DNA from: Nocardia arthritidis NBRC 100137
Lineage (GTDB): Bacteria > Actinomycetota > Actinomycetes > Mycobacteriales > Mycobacteriaceae
Direction of reading: 5' to 3'
Length of the DNA: 64,000 nucleotides
Assembly (NCBI RefSeq): GCF_001612765.1
Contig: NZ_BDBB01000015.1
Coordinates: 62,001 to 126,000, forward strand
Shown: piece after piece, positions 8,972-17,654 of the stretch
Numbering within the stretch: the stretch's first letter is position 1
Layout of the letters: each line of letters opens with the position of its first letter
The notes under the pieces: model-generated
Told to the model about the DNA's origin: nothing
The model's input: the letters and a program-made list of their open reading frames with translations, nothing else
Databases searched by the model: none
Position numbers and translations under genes: made by a program

Positions 8972-10386
8972 CGGCCCGCTCCGATCGGCTCGGCGGAGAC
9001 CGGTCTGCGCACGGCCAGGTACACCTGCCTGCCGTAGGTGAGCAGCTTCTGGCGCACCGGGAACAAACCCTGCGGACGCAGAATCATCATCACCACCAAC
9101 GCGATACCGAAATACAGATATTTGAGGTCGCCCAGTGACTGCGCGCCGCCCTTGCGGAACAGCAGCACGCTGCCGAGCAACAGCAGCGCCAGCACGCCGG
9201 TCACCACCATGCCGGTGATCACGCCGCGCCGTGGCCACACGCCCAGCCGGTCGGCCCACAACCGCCAGGCAACGATCAGCGCGACGAACACCGCGACATC
9301 GATCGCCAGCAGGACGTACCCGGTCGACTCGTTGCTCACCAGGTTCACCGACTGCAGCCGCGCGGGCAGGTAGGCGATGACGAACGCGCCGAAGATCACC
9401 CCGAGTTTGTTGCCCTGCCCGCCGATGACCACCGCGCACAGGAACAGCATCGAGTTGATGATGTTGAAGCCAGTGGGATTGATGAACTGCACCTGTCCGG
9501 CGTAGATCGCGCCGGACATGCCGCCCACCGCGGCGCCGATCATGAAGGCCCACAGCTTGAACTTGAACGTCGGCACGCCCATGATCTCGGCCGCGTCCTC
9601 GTCCTCGCGGATGGCTACCCAGGCGCGGCCGACCCGGCTGCGCTCCAGGTTGCCGACCACCAGCAGCACCACGACGACCAGCGCCATGCCGAACCAATAC
9701 CAGTAGGTGCCGTAGCTGGCGCGGTCGAGGAGGTTGACGGCGTCGGGGTCGCCGCTGTTGCCGCCGGAGAACACGCCCTCCGGTTTGCTCGCGGATTCGC
9801 CCACATGCGGGTAGGCCACACCCGACAGGCCGAGGCTGCCGTTGGTGATCTCCGTGAGGTTCTCGGCGAGCAGGCGCACGATCTCACCGAAGCCGAGGGT
9901 CACGATCGCCAGATAGTCGCCGCGCAGCCGCAGCGTCGGCGAACCGAGGATCAGGCCGGATACCGCGGTCACCGCCACCGCGATCGGCAGGCAGGCCAGC
10001 CACGCCCACTTCGGATCGAGCCAGCCGCCGTCGGTCTGGTTCCACGGGCTGTTGGGGCTGGTGAGCAGGCCGACGGTGTAGGCGCCGACCGCGTAGAAAC
10101 CGACGTAGCCCAGGTCGAGCAGGCCCGCCTGCCCGACCACCACATTCAGGCCGATGGCCAGCAGCGCGTACATCGCGACCTGCGCCATCACCAGGCCGAA
10201 GTTGTAGGAGGGGGTGTTCAGCAGCGGCGGCGGGAACAGCGGCAGCAGCGCGAGCAGCAGGAGGATCGGGACGCCGACGCCCCACTGCGCGGGCCTGCTC
10301 AGGCCGTCCCACCAGGTGCGGATCGCATCGCCCAGGCCGCGGCGCGCGGTGTCCGGCGCGGACGCCGTCTTGGTCGTGTCGGTCAT
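8968..10386 (-). CDS. livM: Branched-chain amino-acid ABC permease LivM
   Basis: Second membrane subunit of the Liv importer, 472 residues. After a cytoplasmic N-terminus of about 40 residues come roughly ten hydrophobic segments. Family features include the GLNVVVGQAGLLDLGYVGFYAVGAY stretch and the conserved cytoplasmic loop segment around AIREDEDAAEIMGV that contacts the ATPase. Its ATG overlaps the livH stop (ATGA) and its TGA overlaps the livGF start, so livH-livM-livGF should be translationally coupled. Slightly longer than typical LivM because of terminal extensions. Confidence 0.94.
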   Translation of the reverse strand: MTDTTKTASAPDTARRGLGDAIRTWWDGLSRPAQWGVGVPILLLLALLPLFPPPLLNTPSYNFGLVMAQVAMYALLAIGLNVVVGQAGLLDLGYVGFYAVGAYTVGLLTSPNSPWNQTDGGWLDPKWAWLACLPIAVAVTAVSGLILGSPTLRLRGDYLAIVTLGFGEIVRLLAENLTEITNGSLGLSGVAYPHVGESASKPEGVFSGGNSGDPDAVNLLDRASYGTYWYWFGMALVVVVLLVVGNLERSRVGRAWVAIREDEDAAEIMGVPTFKFKLWAFMIGAAVGGMSGAIYAGQVQFINPTGFNIINSMLFLCAVVIGGQGNKLGVIFGAFVIAYLPARLQSVNLVSNESTGYVLLAIDVAVFVALIVAWRLWADRLGVWPRRGVITGMVVTGVLALLLLGSVLLFRKGGAQSLGDLKYLYFGIALVVMMILRPQGLFPVRQKLLTYGRQVYLAVRRPVSAEPIGAGR

Positions 10387-11420
10387 GCGCGCGCCCTTCC
10401 GAGACTCTCGCCGAGGATGCCGGTCGGGCGAACCATCAGCACCAGCACCAGCACCACGAACGCGACCACGTCGCGCCACTCGGTGCCGAAGAGGATCTGG
10501 CCGTATTGCTCCACCACACCGAGCAGCAGGCCGCCCAGCAGCGCACCGCGCAGATTGCCGATACCGCCCAGCACCGCGGCGCTGAACGCCTTGATGCCCA
10601 GGACGAACCCGCCGGAGTAGATGATCCCGTTCGGGATCTTCAGCGTGAACAGCATCGCCGCCGCGCCCGCGAGCACACCGCCGATGAGGAAGGTCAGCAT
10701 GATGACCCGTTCGCGCGAGACGCCCATCAACGTCGCGGTGTCGGGGTCCTGGGCAACGGCCCGGATGCCACGGCCGAACTTCGTCCGGTTGATCAGCACC
10801 TCGGTGGCGATCGCCAGCACCACCGCCGCCGCGACTATCAGCAGCATGATGTTGGTGACGTCCGCACCGCCGAAACTGAACTGAATGGTGGGCTCGACCA
10901 GCCGGATCGGCTGCTGAGCGTTGGTGCCACCGAGATCGGGGCGCAGCTTCGGCAACACGAAGTGCACCAGTTCCTGCAGCACGAACGACATGCCGATCGC
11001 CGTGATCAGGAAGGCCAGCGGTTTCGCGCCCCGTTTGCGCAGGGGCCGATAGGCCACCCGCTCCAATCCGACGGCCGCGCCGCCGGATACCAGCATGCCC
11101 ACGATCATCGCCAAGCCCAGATAGACGACCGTGAGCACCACGCCCTGGGTGTAGACATCCGGACTCGCGACGAATCCGAAGATCATCAACCCGATCAATT
11201 GCCCGAACAACCCGAGCATGAAAATTTCCGAATGGGCGAAATTGATCAGCCGCAATACGCCGTAGACCAAGGTGTAGCCCACGGCGACCAACGCATAGAT
11301 GGCGCCGTATGTCACGCCGTCCACAGTCAGTCGCCAGAAACTATCGACCAACCCCTCGTAGTTGAAGTCGATCGAACCGGCAGCGAGTTGAATCCCACCG
11401 GCCGATAGCGTTTGTTTCAT
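10383..11420 (-). CDS. livH: Branched-chain amino-acid ABC permease LivH
   Basis: First membrane subunit of the Liv importer, 345 residues with about eight hydrophobic segments. The YGAIYALVAVGYTLVYGVLRLINFAH segment is the LivH signature and RAVAQDPDTATLMGV is the ATPase-contacting loop. It extends about 30 residues at the N-terminus beyond the usual start. The ATG is preceded by GAGGGG. It follows livK across a 94-base gap that holds a strong hairpin. Confidence 0.95.
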   Translation of the reverse strand: MKQTLSAGGIQLAAGSIDFNYEGLVDSFWRLTVDGVTYGAIYALVAVGYTLVYGVLRLINFAHSEIFMLGLFGQLIGLMIFGFVASPDVYTQGVVLTVVYLGLAMIVGMLVSGGAAVGLERVAYRPLRKRGAKPLAFLITAIGMSFVLQELVHFVLPKLRPDLGGTNAQQPIRLVEPTIQFSFGGADVTNIMLLIVAAAVVLAIATEVLINRTKFGRGIRAVAQDPDTATLMGVSRERVIMLTFLIGGVLAGAAAMLFTLKIPNGIIYSGGFVLGIKAFSAAVLGGIGNLRGALLGGLLLGVVEQYGQILFGTEWRDVVAFVVLVLVLMVRPTGILGESLGRARA

Positions 11421-11454
11421 TTATTTCTGCCCCTCATCCTTTCGCCCACCGAAC

Positions 11455-11498
11455 AACGGCACGTACGGGGATTCGGATGAACCCCCGTACGTGCCGTT
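11455..11498 (-). terminator. Hairpin between livK and livH
   Basis: A perfect 16-bp inverted repeat (AACGGCACGTACGGGG and its complement) with a 12-base loop lies inside the operon, just after livK. It lacks a T-run. In this position it may act as a partial terminator or protect the 3' end of livK mRNA, giving more binding protein than permease. Confidence 0.6.
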
Positions 11499-11514
11499 CG
11501 CCCGGGATCCGGGA

Positions 11515-12756
11515 CTACTTGACCTCGTACACCCAGATCAGCGCGTTCGTCAGCTCGCCGTTCGGGTTCCACTTGTACTGACGCGCGAGGCCGGCACCGT
11601 CGTACGTCCGCACATAGTCGAGCAGATCCGGGCGGGTGACCTTACCGCCGTCGATGCCCTTGGCCAGGATCGTGGTCAGGTCGTACGCCTCGACGGAGTA
11701 GACACCGGGCGCCTGGCCGTTGAGCGCCTCGTAGTCCTTGGCGAATTTCTCCGGGGCGGGACCGCACGGGCACGACAGCTTCGCGCCCTTGGCGGCGCTG
11801 CCCGCCTGGGCGACGAACTGCGGGTCGTTGGTGCCGTCGGCGGAGACGAACACCGCCTTCACCCCACCGGACTTCAACTGCTGGGCCAGCGGCGCGCCCT
11901 CGGAGTAGTAGCCGGAGTAGAAGATGGCGTCGGGATTCGCGGCCGCCACCTTGGTGACCGTCGCGGAGAAGTCCTTGTCGCCCTTCTTGATGCTGGCGGC
12001 GCACGCCGGGTCGGCGGCGGCGCCGAGGCCCTCGGTGATCGACTTCGCCAGACCTGTGCCGTAGTCGGTGTTGTCCTGGATGACGCAGACCTTCTTGTAG
12101 CCCGCACCGTTGACCAGGTACTTCGCCACCGAGGGACCTTGCACGTCGTCGTTGGCGAGACCGCGGAAGAAGGTGGTCCAACCGTTCTGCGTCAGCGTGG
12201 CGTTGGTCGCCGACGAGGTGACCGACACCAGGCCTGCATCGCTGAGAATCTTGCCGGTCGCCTTCGTCTCGCCGGAGAAGGCGGGACCGACCAGCCCGAT
12301 GATCGAGCGGTCGTTGACGATCTGCGGGATCACCTGGGTGGCCTTCTGCGGATCACCCTCGGTGTCGAACTGCTTCAGCTCGATCTTGCAGCCCGGGTTG
12401 GCCTTGTTGTGCTTGTCCAAGGCCAGCTTGACGCCGTTGACGATGTTGATGCCGAGCGCGGCGTCGGGGCCGGTCAGCGCGCCCGCCATCGCGATGGCCG
12501 TACCGGGCGCGCAGGTCGCCTTGCCGTCACCCGCGGGATCGGCCGCCGCGGCCGCGTCGGCCTTCGGCACTTCCTTGCCCTGCTGGTCGACCTGGAGAAG
12601 CGGCTGGATGGACAGGCCGCCCGCGCCGTTGGTGCCCGAGGAATCCGAACCGCTGCTGGTGGATTTGTCGCTACAACCCGTCAGTACCAGCGCGGCGGCG
12701 GCGCCGACGGCCAGAACAGCTCGCGTCGAGCGACTGCGCCATGTCGAACTAAGCAC
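11515..12756 (-). CDS. livK: Branched-chain amino-acid binding lipoprotein
   Basis: Extracellular substrate-binding component of the Liv importer, 413 residues. A signal peptide ends in the lipobox LTGC with the lipidated cysteine at residue 28, followed by a Ser/Gly-rich tether. The mature part is a periplasmic-binding-protein type 1 fold (the LivJ/LivK superfamily), with segments such as ALTGPDAALGINIVNG and SSATNATLTQNGWTTFFR. It is the first gene of the operon. Ligand could be Leu/Ile/Val or another small amide; the sequence does not decide. Confidence 0.93.
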   Translation of the reverse strand: MLSSTWRSRSTRAVLAVGAAAALVLTGCSDKSTSSGSDSSGTNGAGGLSIQPLLQVDQQGKEVPKADAAAAADPAGDGKATCAPGTAIAMAGALTGPDAALGINIVNGVKLALDKHNKANPGCKIELKQFDTEGDPQKATQVIPQIVNDRSIIGLVGPAFSGETKATGKILSDAGLVSVTSSATNATLTQNGWTTFFRGLANDDVQGPSVAKYLVNGAGYKKVCVIQDNTDYGTGLAKSITEGLGAAADPACAASIKKGDKDFSATVTKVAAANPDAIFYSGYYSEGAPLAQQLKSGGVKAVFVSADGTNDPQFVAQAGSAAKGAKLSCPCGPAPEKFAKDYEALNGQAPGVYSVEAYDLTTILAKGIDGGKVTRPDLLDYVRTYDGAGLARQYKWNPNGELTNALIWVYEVK

Positions 12757-12942
12757 GTTTCACCTCATCTAAGTTCTGTGCTCCCCCGGGGTCGCCGAGG
12801 AGGCCGAGACATCAGCCCGGTCAGAACATAGCGTCGGCACGTTAGTTCCGCATCACATTCGGATCATGCGCGCGCCATCGTTTCGAATTCTTCTTCACCG
12901 CGACGTTTCGACTGCGTAAATTCTCCCGCTGCGCGCGCTCGG

Positions 12943-13560
12943 TCACTTCGGCGTCAGGTTCTCCAAGACGACCTCCGCGACCGCCTTCATCGTGGTGCGG
13001 CGGTCCATTGCGGTGCGCTGAATCCACTTGAACGCCTGCGGCTCCGAAAGGCCCTGCGTCTGCATCAGAACACCCTTGGCACGCTCGACCAGCTTGCGCG
13101 TCTCCAGCCGCTCGGCGAGATTCGCGACCTCGCTCTCCAGCGCGGTGATCTCATGGAAGCGGCTGGCCGCCAATTCTATGGCGGGCACCAGATCCGATTT
13201 CGTGAACGGCTTCACCAGGTAGGCCATCGCGCCCGCGTCGCGCGCCCGCTCCACCAGATCGCGCTGGCTGAAAGCGGTCAGGATGACCACCGGGGCAACG
13301 CGTTTCGACGCGATCTCGGCCGCCGCGTCGATGCCGTCGCGGCGCGGCATCTTCACGTCCATGATGACCAGATCCGGCCGGTGCTCCACCGCGAGATCCA
13401 CCGCCTGCTGGCCGTCACCCGCCTCGCCGACCACCTGATAACCCTCTTCGGTCAGCATCTCGACCAGATCCATGCGAATGAGCGCCTCGTCTTCGGCGAC
13501 GACGACCCGCTTCGCGCCGGCGTCCCGCTTGGTGCCGGTGCCCCCAGCTGCTGTGCTCAT
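12943..13560 (-). CDS. pdtaR: ANTAR-domain response regulator PdtaR
   Basis: A 205-residue two-component response regulator that works on RNA. The receiver domain (about 17-135) has the phospho-acceptor Asp68 (IMDVKMPRRDG), acidic pocket residues at 23-25, switch Thr95 and Lys118. The C-terminal ANTAR domain (about 140-205, with RKLVERAKGVLMQTQGLSEPQAFKWIQ) binds dual hexaloop RNA hairpins and acts as an antiterminator. It matches the mycobacterial regulator Rv1626; the partner histidine kinase PdtaS is encoded elsewhere. The first ATG of the conserved region was taken. Confidence 0.95.
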   Translation of the reverse strand: MSTAAGGTGTKRDAGAKRVVVAEDEALIRMDLVEMLTEEGYQVVGEAGDGQQAVDLAVEHRPDLVIMDVKMPRRDGIDAAAEIASKRVAPVVILTAFSQRDLVERARDAGAMAYLVKPFTKSDLVPAIELAASRFHEITALESEVANLAERLETRKLVERAKGVLMQTQGLSEPQAFKWIQRTAMDRRTTMKAVAEVVLENLTPK

Positions 13561-13765
13561 AGGTAGACCCCTCTGGTTCCGATGCCCTGTCCCGACCCAA
13601 CCGAAAGAAAGCCGCGCTCGCACCGGGCGACCATCGGCCATCCATCGGGCTGTCGAGTGATGTAAAGAGTACCTTTCACTTCGGCATAGAACGCATATAC
13701 CCTGCGCAAACCGCGCCCTCGCGCCGCAGAGGACAACCCATTCGCGCACACGCCACCCGACCCGC

Positions 13766-13771
13766 TATAGT
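13766..13771 (+). promoter_or_regulatory. Probable -10 box of the tRNA-Leu gene
   Basis: TATAGT matches a sigma-A type -10 element and lies 13 bases before the first base of the tRNA. No convincing -35 hexamer is visible at the usual spacing. Confidence 0.4.
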
Positions 13772-13784
13772 TGCCACCCGGTGC

Positions 13785-13871
13785 GCCGAGTTGGCGGAAC
13801 TGGCAGACGCGACGGTCTCAAAAACCGTTGTCCGAAAGGACGTGTGGGTTCGAGTCCCACACTCGGCACCA
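13785..13871 (+). tRNA. tRNA-Leu (CAA anticodon)
   Basis: An 87-base class II tRNA that reads UUG codons. The acceptor stem GCCGAGT/ACTCGGC is perfect. The anticodon loop CTCAAAA gives anticodon CAA, the long variable arm (TGTCCGAAAGGACG) is typical of tRNA-Leu, and the T-arm has GGTTCGAGTCC. Discriminator A and an encoded CCA end are present. The DNA just downstream drops in GC, so this tRNA could be an old integration site. Confidence 0.97.
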
Positions 13872-14589
13872 AGGTGGAACGCGGCTTCCGCGATGGCCTC
13901 TCCACTCACACAGTCCGCAGCTGCGACGCTCCACTGTCTATCCCATCGGCCTGCACGCCCGAATCGGTCGGGAGCAGATGCACCCAGGCAGGGCCAACGT
14001 CCTTCGCCGCTCGGTCGAACGCTCACCTGGACTCGGTCGAGCCGAGGTCGCGCCCTGTAGTCGGCAATTAGCAGTGCAGCCGCCGACGACCGGACAGGAC
14101 GCGCAGGGCTTCGCGGCCTTCTCGCACGATGCCACGAGAAAATCAGCACCGATCCGGACGGTTGTCACCTCCGGAGCCGAAGCGGTTACGACGACATCGC
14201 TCACACGTTGGGCACGACCGTCCATTACGGGGTGCGCATTTCTCATTTCCGAAACGTCCATTGAGAGATGGGACCGAAGCTGACCCGCATGACACTTCGG
14301 AGACGCGCATTGAGCGATCGCAGTACCTGCCCCGTGTGCCAGGAAGCCGATCCCGACTCAATTGAATCCTGCACTTCACCTACACCTGGATCGAACGGCT
14401 CGAACTCGGCGTCCGCTGGCGGAGAAGCGTTCCGGCACACCACAGAGCCGCAGACGCCGCCGGCCCAACCAAGGACAGACGGACTTACACGCCTTCAGAC
14501 CTGTATTTCGTGCTGGCTACAGGGTAACATCCAATTATGTTTGCGGCGAAGTAGCCATGTGAAATCCTAGCATGATAAGGAGTCGTCGC
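13872..14589. other. Gene-poor stretch after the tRNA
   Basis: About 720 bases with no convincing gene. Open frames on both strands are short, rich in Arg, Pro, Ser or Cys, and lack ribosome sites. GC content falls towards the right end, just before the orphan membrane protein. It may be degraded foreign DNA. Confidence 0.5.
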
Positions 14590-15288
14590 ATGGATAGCAC
14601 AGAAGTTGCCGTGGCAATCATAGGGCCGATAGCAACCGGACTGGTGGCAGCGACAGGCGTCCTGATTCAGCAGTGGAGCCTGGCCCGCGACTTGGAGATG
14701 CGGCGCAGAAGGCAGATCGGCTTCGCCCATGATCAGCTTGCCGCGGTGCAATTGCTGCATTCCATGAGAGACACTCGATCGAATCCCGGCGAACTCTCCA
14801 GGAAAATTGACTACATAATCGATGCGGCGATGGAAGGTATACTTCAGGCACAGTCCATGCAGCAATCGTCACGCCGTATCCGTGAGCATAATCTTCGCAG
14901 AGAACTCTGGCTGATCGGAATAATCCGGACCGGGCCGGGCAAAATCGCAAGAGCTTTCTACTACGCTTCGTTCATCTGGACGAGCTATCTGATAATCGGC
15001 ACTGTTACGGCATTGGGCTACACTTCGTCGTTCGACGTCTTCGTGACATTCATCTTCTCCGCAGCGATACTCGGTGCCGTGCCGGTTTTTATACTGAGAC
15101 GGATTACGATCTCCATTGATCAGCGCCGGAGAGCTGCCATTTTGAACAAGCGCCGTAGGACCGGACACCCACCGCATGTGCCGGTTCGGCCTCCTCCATT
15201 TATGCAGCAGCAGCCACCGAATCCTCATCCTGGGCTCTATCCGCCCCCAGGGCCTCCTGCCTGGAGGGCCGATCCGAGAAACGGGTGA
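14590..15288 (+). CDS. Orphan membrane protein of unknown function
   Basis: A 232-residue protein not assigned to a family. One hydrophobic segment sits at the N-terminus (about 5-26) and two more in the middle (about 122-144 and 150-170). Between them is a charged, Arg/Gln-rich region that may form a coiled coil. The C-terminal 50 residues are Pro-rich (HPPHVPVRPPP and similar). The ATG follows AAGGAG at a seven-base spacing, which fixes the start. Codon use is markedly AT-richer than in neighbouring genes, and it lies just past tRNA-Leu, both of which suggest transfer. Confidence 0.7.
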   Translation: MDSTEVAVAIIGPIATGLVAATGVLIQQWSLARDLEMRRRRQIGFAHDQLAAVQLLHSMRDTRSNPGELSRKIDYIIDAAMEGILQAQSMQQSSRRIREHNLRRELWLIGIIRTGPGKIARAFYYASFIWTSYLIIGTVTALGYTSSFDVFVTFIFSAAILGAVPVFILRRITISIDQRRRAAILNKRRRTGHPPHVPVRPPPFMQQQPPNPHPGLYPPPGPPAWRADPRNG

Positions 15289-15704
15289 TGCGGTCGGACC
15301 GAAGAAGACGGCTTCGACGCCGGCGGAATGTGCGCCACGGGGACCAGAGGGCTCAGACGTAGGTGGCAGTGCGAACCGATGGTCGCCGAGGAACGGGTCG
15401 ATGCCTCATCGGCGAGGGGCGGCGCTGCGGCATTGTCGTAGTGGGACTCGAGGACGCCACCCGGTTCATCTTGCTCTCTCGCCGGGCCGATTCGGGGCTG
15501 TCGCTCGTGCCGGCAATGGCGAGTTCTGTTCATAGATTTCCCTCGGGCGCGGTCACAGCGCCGCGAACCGCGGACTGTCCAGCAGCGGATACCCGAGGAC
15601 GCGAGGCGTGGTTTCGGATGATCGGCGTTTTCCTATTCGAACCGGTTCGGTTGGTGCATCGTTGTCCATGTGGCGGCGTCGGCGGCCGGGCAGCGAGGTA
15701 TGCG
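15289..15704. other. Intergenic region, nothing recognised
   Basis: Open frames here have poor codon use and no family resemblance. A long plus-strand frame runs through it into the DUF4188 gene, but the conserved part begins only at the later ATG. Confidence 0.45.
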
Positions 15705-16217
15705 ATGCGAGTGAACAGGACCACTGTGGATCTATCCGGGTATCCGGACCTGGTGGTCATCTACATCGGCATGCGGGTGCGGCGGCCGAGGGGGATGCTG
15801 CGGCTGCTCGGGCTGGGGCCCAAACTCTATCGCTCACACAAGGATCGGCCGGACGGGTTGTTGCTGCACGAAGACGTCGTGTGGGCGCTGTTCCCGCCGC
15901 ACTGGGGCGCGCGGCAGTACTGGCGCGATCTGGACAGCCTCGAAGCGTGGACCCGGACGGCGCCACACCGGGACTGGTGGCAGAAGTTCCTGCGCGACTC
16001 CGGGGGCACCGGGTTCTGGCACGAGGCCTACTTCGCCCGCGGCGGCATCGACGCGATGTACGACGACATGGACCCGGCGACGGGATTGGCGCGGTTCGCG
16101 CCCGTCGTCGCCTCACGTGGTCACCGGTTCTCCACCCGCGGCCGAGTCGACGGCAGACCGTCCGAGGTCGAACCGGTCGTGCCCGAATCCGTCTACTACA
16201 GCGGCGAATCCGAGTAG
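15705..16217 (+). CDS. DUF4188 family protein
   Basis: A 170-residue protein of the DUF4188 type, which belongs to the heme- or dimeric-barrel-like small enzymes with no settled function. Recognisable parts are VVIYIGMRVRRPRGMLRL, the aromatic-rich segment with GARQYWRDLDSLEAW, and FWHEAYFARGGIDAMYDDM. The ATG at this start is preceded by GCGAGG and begins directly before the domain, so the longer upstream frame was not used. No operon partner. Confidence 0.7.
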   Translation: MRVNRTTVDLSGYPDLVVIYIGMRVRRPRGMLRLLGLGPKLYRSHKDRPDGLLLHEDVVWALFPPHWGARQYWRDLDSLEAWTRTAPHRDWWQKFLRDSGGTGFWHEAYFARGGIDAMYDDMDPATGLARFAPVVASRGHRFSTRGRVDGRPSEVEPVVPESVYYSGESE

Positions 16218-16449
16218 CCCGCGCGCGCCGTCATATCACAAAGCAATCACAAAGCAGCGTCTGAGTGCGTGAGTTCTCGGATACACAAGACCGCACTGCT
16301 CTTCGAAGTGACGCACGTCGCAGGCCGGTGGCCGAAATCGGCGCACTTCGTGTACGGCGCGCTACGAGCAGATGAATATGCTGTTCCCACATGTGGGACC
16401 AGCGAATTGGGACCGTCTGATAGCCTCCCTGCCGTTTATCGTGTTCTGT

Positions 16450-17070
16450 ATGCACGTCCTGTTCGTCTGCAACGGCAATGTTTGCCGGTCGGTGATCGCC
16501 GAGCGGCTCACGCGCGCCCTCGCGGTCGAACACGATCTCCCCTATCTCACCGCCGAAAGCGCCGGAACACGTGCCTTGGTGGGATTTCCGGTCGAGCCGC
16601 TCGCCGCGCAGACCATCACCGGGCTCGGCGCGGACGCGAGCAATTTCCGGGCCCGTCGCCTGAAGCCGGAGATGATCGATAAGGCCGACCTGGTCCTCAC
16701 GATGACCGAGCAGATTCGCGAGCACGTGGTCGACTCGGCCTTCGGCGCGGGCGCGCGCACCTTCACGCTGCTGGAGGCCCAACGCATCGCGCACGTCACC
16801 GGCGCGAGGACGGTCGCCGAACTGCACCGGGCGCGCAACGACCTGTCGCTGGTCGGCCGGGAGAACATCGCCGACCCGGTGGGGCTGTCCGCCCAGGCGT
16901 TCTGCGAGGTCGGCGATCGCATCGCCGAAGCGCTCGTGCCGCTGCTGCTGGCGCTCGCCCCGCACGAGCAGCCGCGCTGGCCACACGATGAGCGCCGGGG
17001 ACTTGTGATTCGCCCCGGCGGCGCGCCGGCGCCGCTGGCGACCTTCCTCGCCGCCCAGCGCACCCGGTGA
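16450..17070 (+). CDS. Low-molecular-weight protein tyrosine phosphatase-like
   Basis: A 206-residue phosphatase with the P-loop CNGNVCRS near the N-terminus: nucleophile Cys7 and Arg13 of the C-X5-R motif. A DP pair in the ENIADPVGLS segment fits the general-acid aspartate. This lineage also uses the fold for arsenate reductases, but the paired cysteines of that group are not evident. It has an Ala/Arg-rich C-terminal extension of about 40 residues past the domain. The start at MHVLFVCNGN places the P-loop where the family has it. Confidence 0.82.
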   Translation: MHVLFVCNGNVCRSVIAERLTRALAVEHDLPYLTAESAGTRALVGFPVEPLAAQTITGLGADASNFRARRLKPEMIDKADLVLTMTEQIREHVVDSAFGAGARTFTLLEAQRIAHVTGARTVAELHRARNDLSLVGRENIADPVGLSAQAFCEVGDRIAEALVPLLLALAPHEQPRWPHDERRGLVIRPGGAPAPLATFLAAQRTR

Positions 17071-17226
17071 CCGCCCCAGCGGCGACCGCACCGGGCATCG
17101 CGCCCGGATACACCGCGTATCAACCTGTTACCACGCGGCTGTGTCCATTTCCGTCCCCGACGCACTAAACTCCCGCCGGACACCATTCTCCGCCGTTGCT
17201 GCGTCGACACAGGACAGGAATCAGAC

Positions 17227-17652
17227 ATGCCGAAACGCATTTCGGATGTTTCGCTCCATGTTTATGTGACATCGGAAATACTCGAACGCGTCGTCGATAC
17301 CGTGCGCGAGGTGGTCGACGATCACCTCGCCGACCGCGACGTATTCGCCTGGCGCTTCACCTTGCCGGTCGACTCCGACGACCCGGCCCACGTGGCGCTC
17401 GAGAGCAGCGGCCTCGCGGACCCGCCCGGCGGAATTCCGGGCGACCGCGGCACCTACGAAATCGCGCTCAGTTTGGTCGGCGCACCGGATCAGCTGACCG
17501 ACGCCCACATGGCCGCACTGGAACATCAACTGCTGCACGCTGTTTCGGGACTGGCGCGGACCGAGCCGGGAGGCGGGATTCCGGTCTCGATCCGCGCGTC
17601 GCAACGCACCGACGTCGATCTGGACATCGATCGCGACCGCGAACTGCTGTAG
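17227..17652 (+). CDS. Small conserved acidic protein, unknown
   Basis: A 141-residue protein with no recognised family. It is acidic and soluble, with no signal or membrane segment. It ends two bases from the end of the convergent tesB gene. The start is chosen by codon use and follows ACAGGA. Function unknown. Confidence 0.65.
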   Translation: MPKRISDVSLHVYVTSEILERVVDTVREVVDDHLADRDVFAWRFTLPVDSDDPAHVALESSGLADPPGGIPGDRGTYEIALSLVGAPDQLTDAHMAALEHQLLHAVSGLARTEPGGGIPVSIRASQRTDVDLDIDRDRELL

Positions 17653-17654
17653 TG

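Noticed and set aside
5246..9037. 1263-codon plus-strand open frame
   Set aside because: Antisense shadow of the DUF885 and livGF genes; stops are rare there because of GC bias. No motif or ribosome site.
8972..9697. N-terminal extension of livGF on the same frame
   Set aside because: The frame stays open inside livM, but the translated part is a shifted reading of livM. The GTG overlapping the livM stop is the sensible start.
14268..14570. 100-codon plus-strand frame before the orphan membrane gene
   Set aside because: Ser/Pro/Cys-rich with no start signal and no family; more likely decayed DNA.
13872..16449. Integrase or attachment-site repeat beside tRNA-Leu
   Set aside because: The tRNA 3' end is not repeated downstream within the patch and no recombinase is encoded, so no attachment site is claimed.
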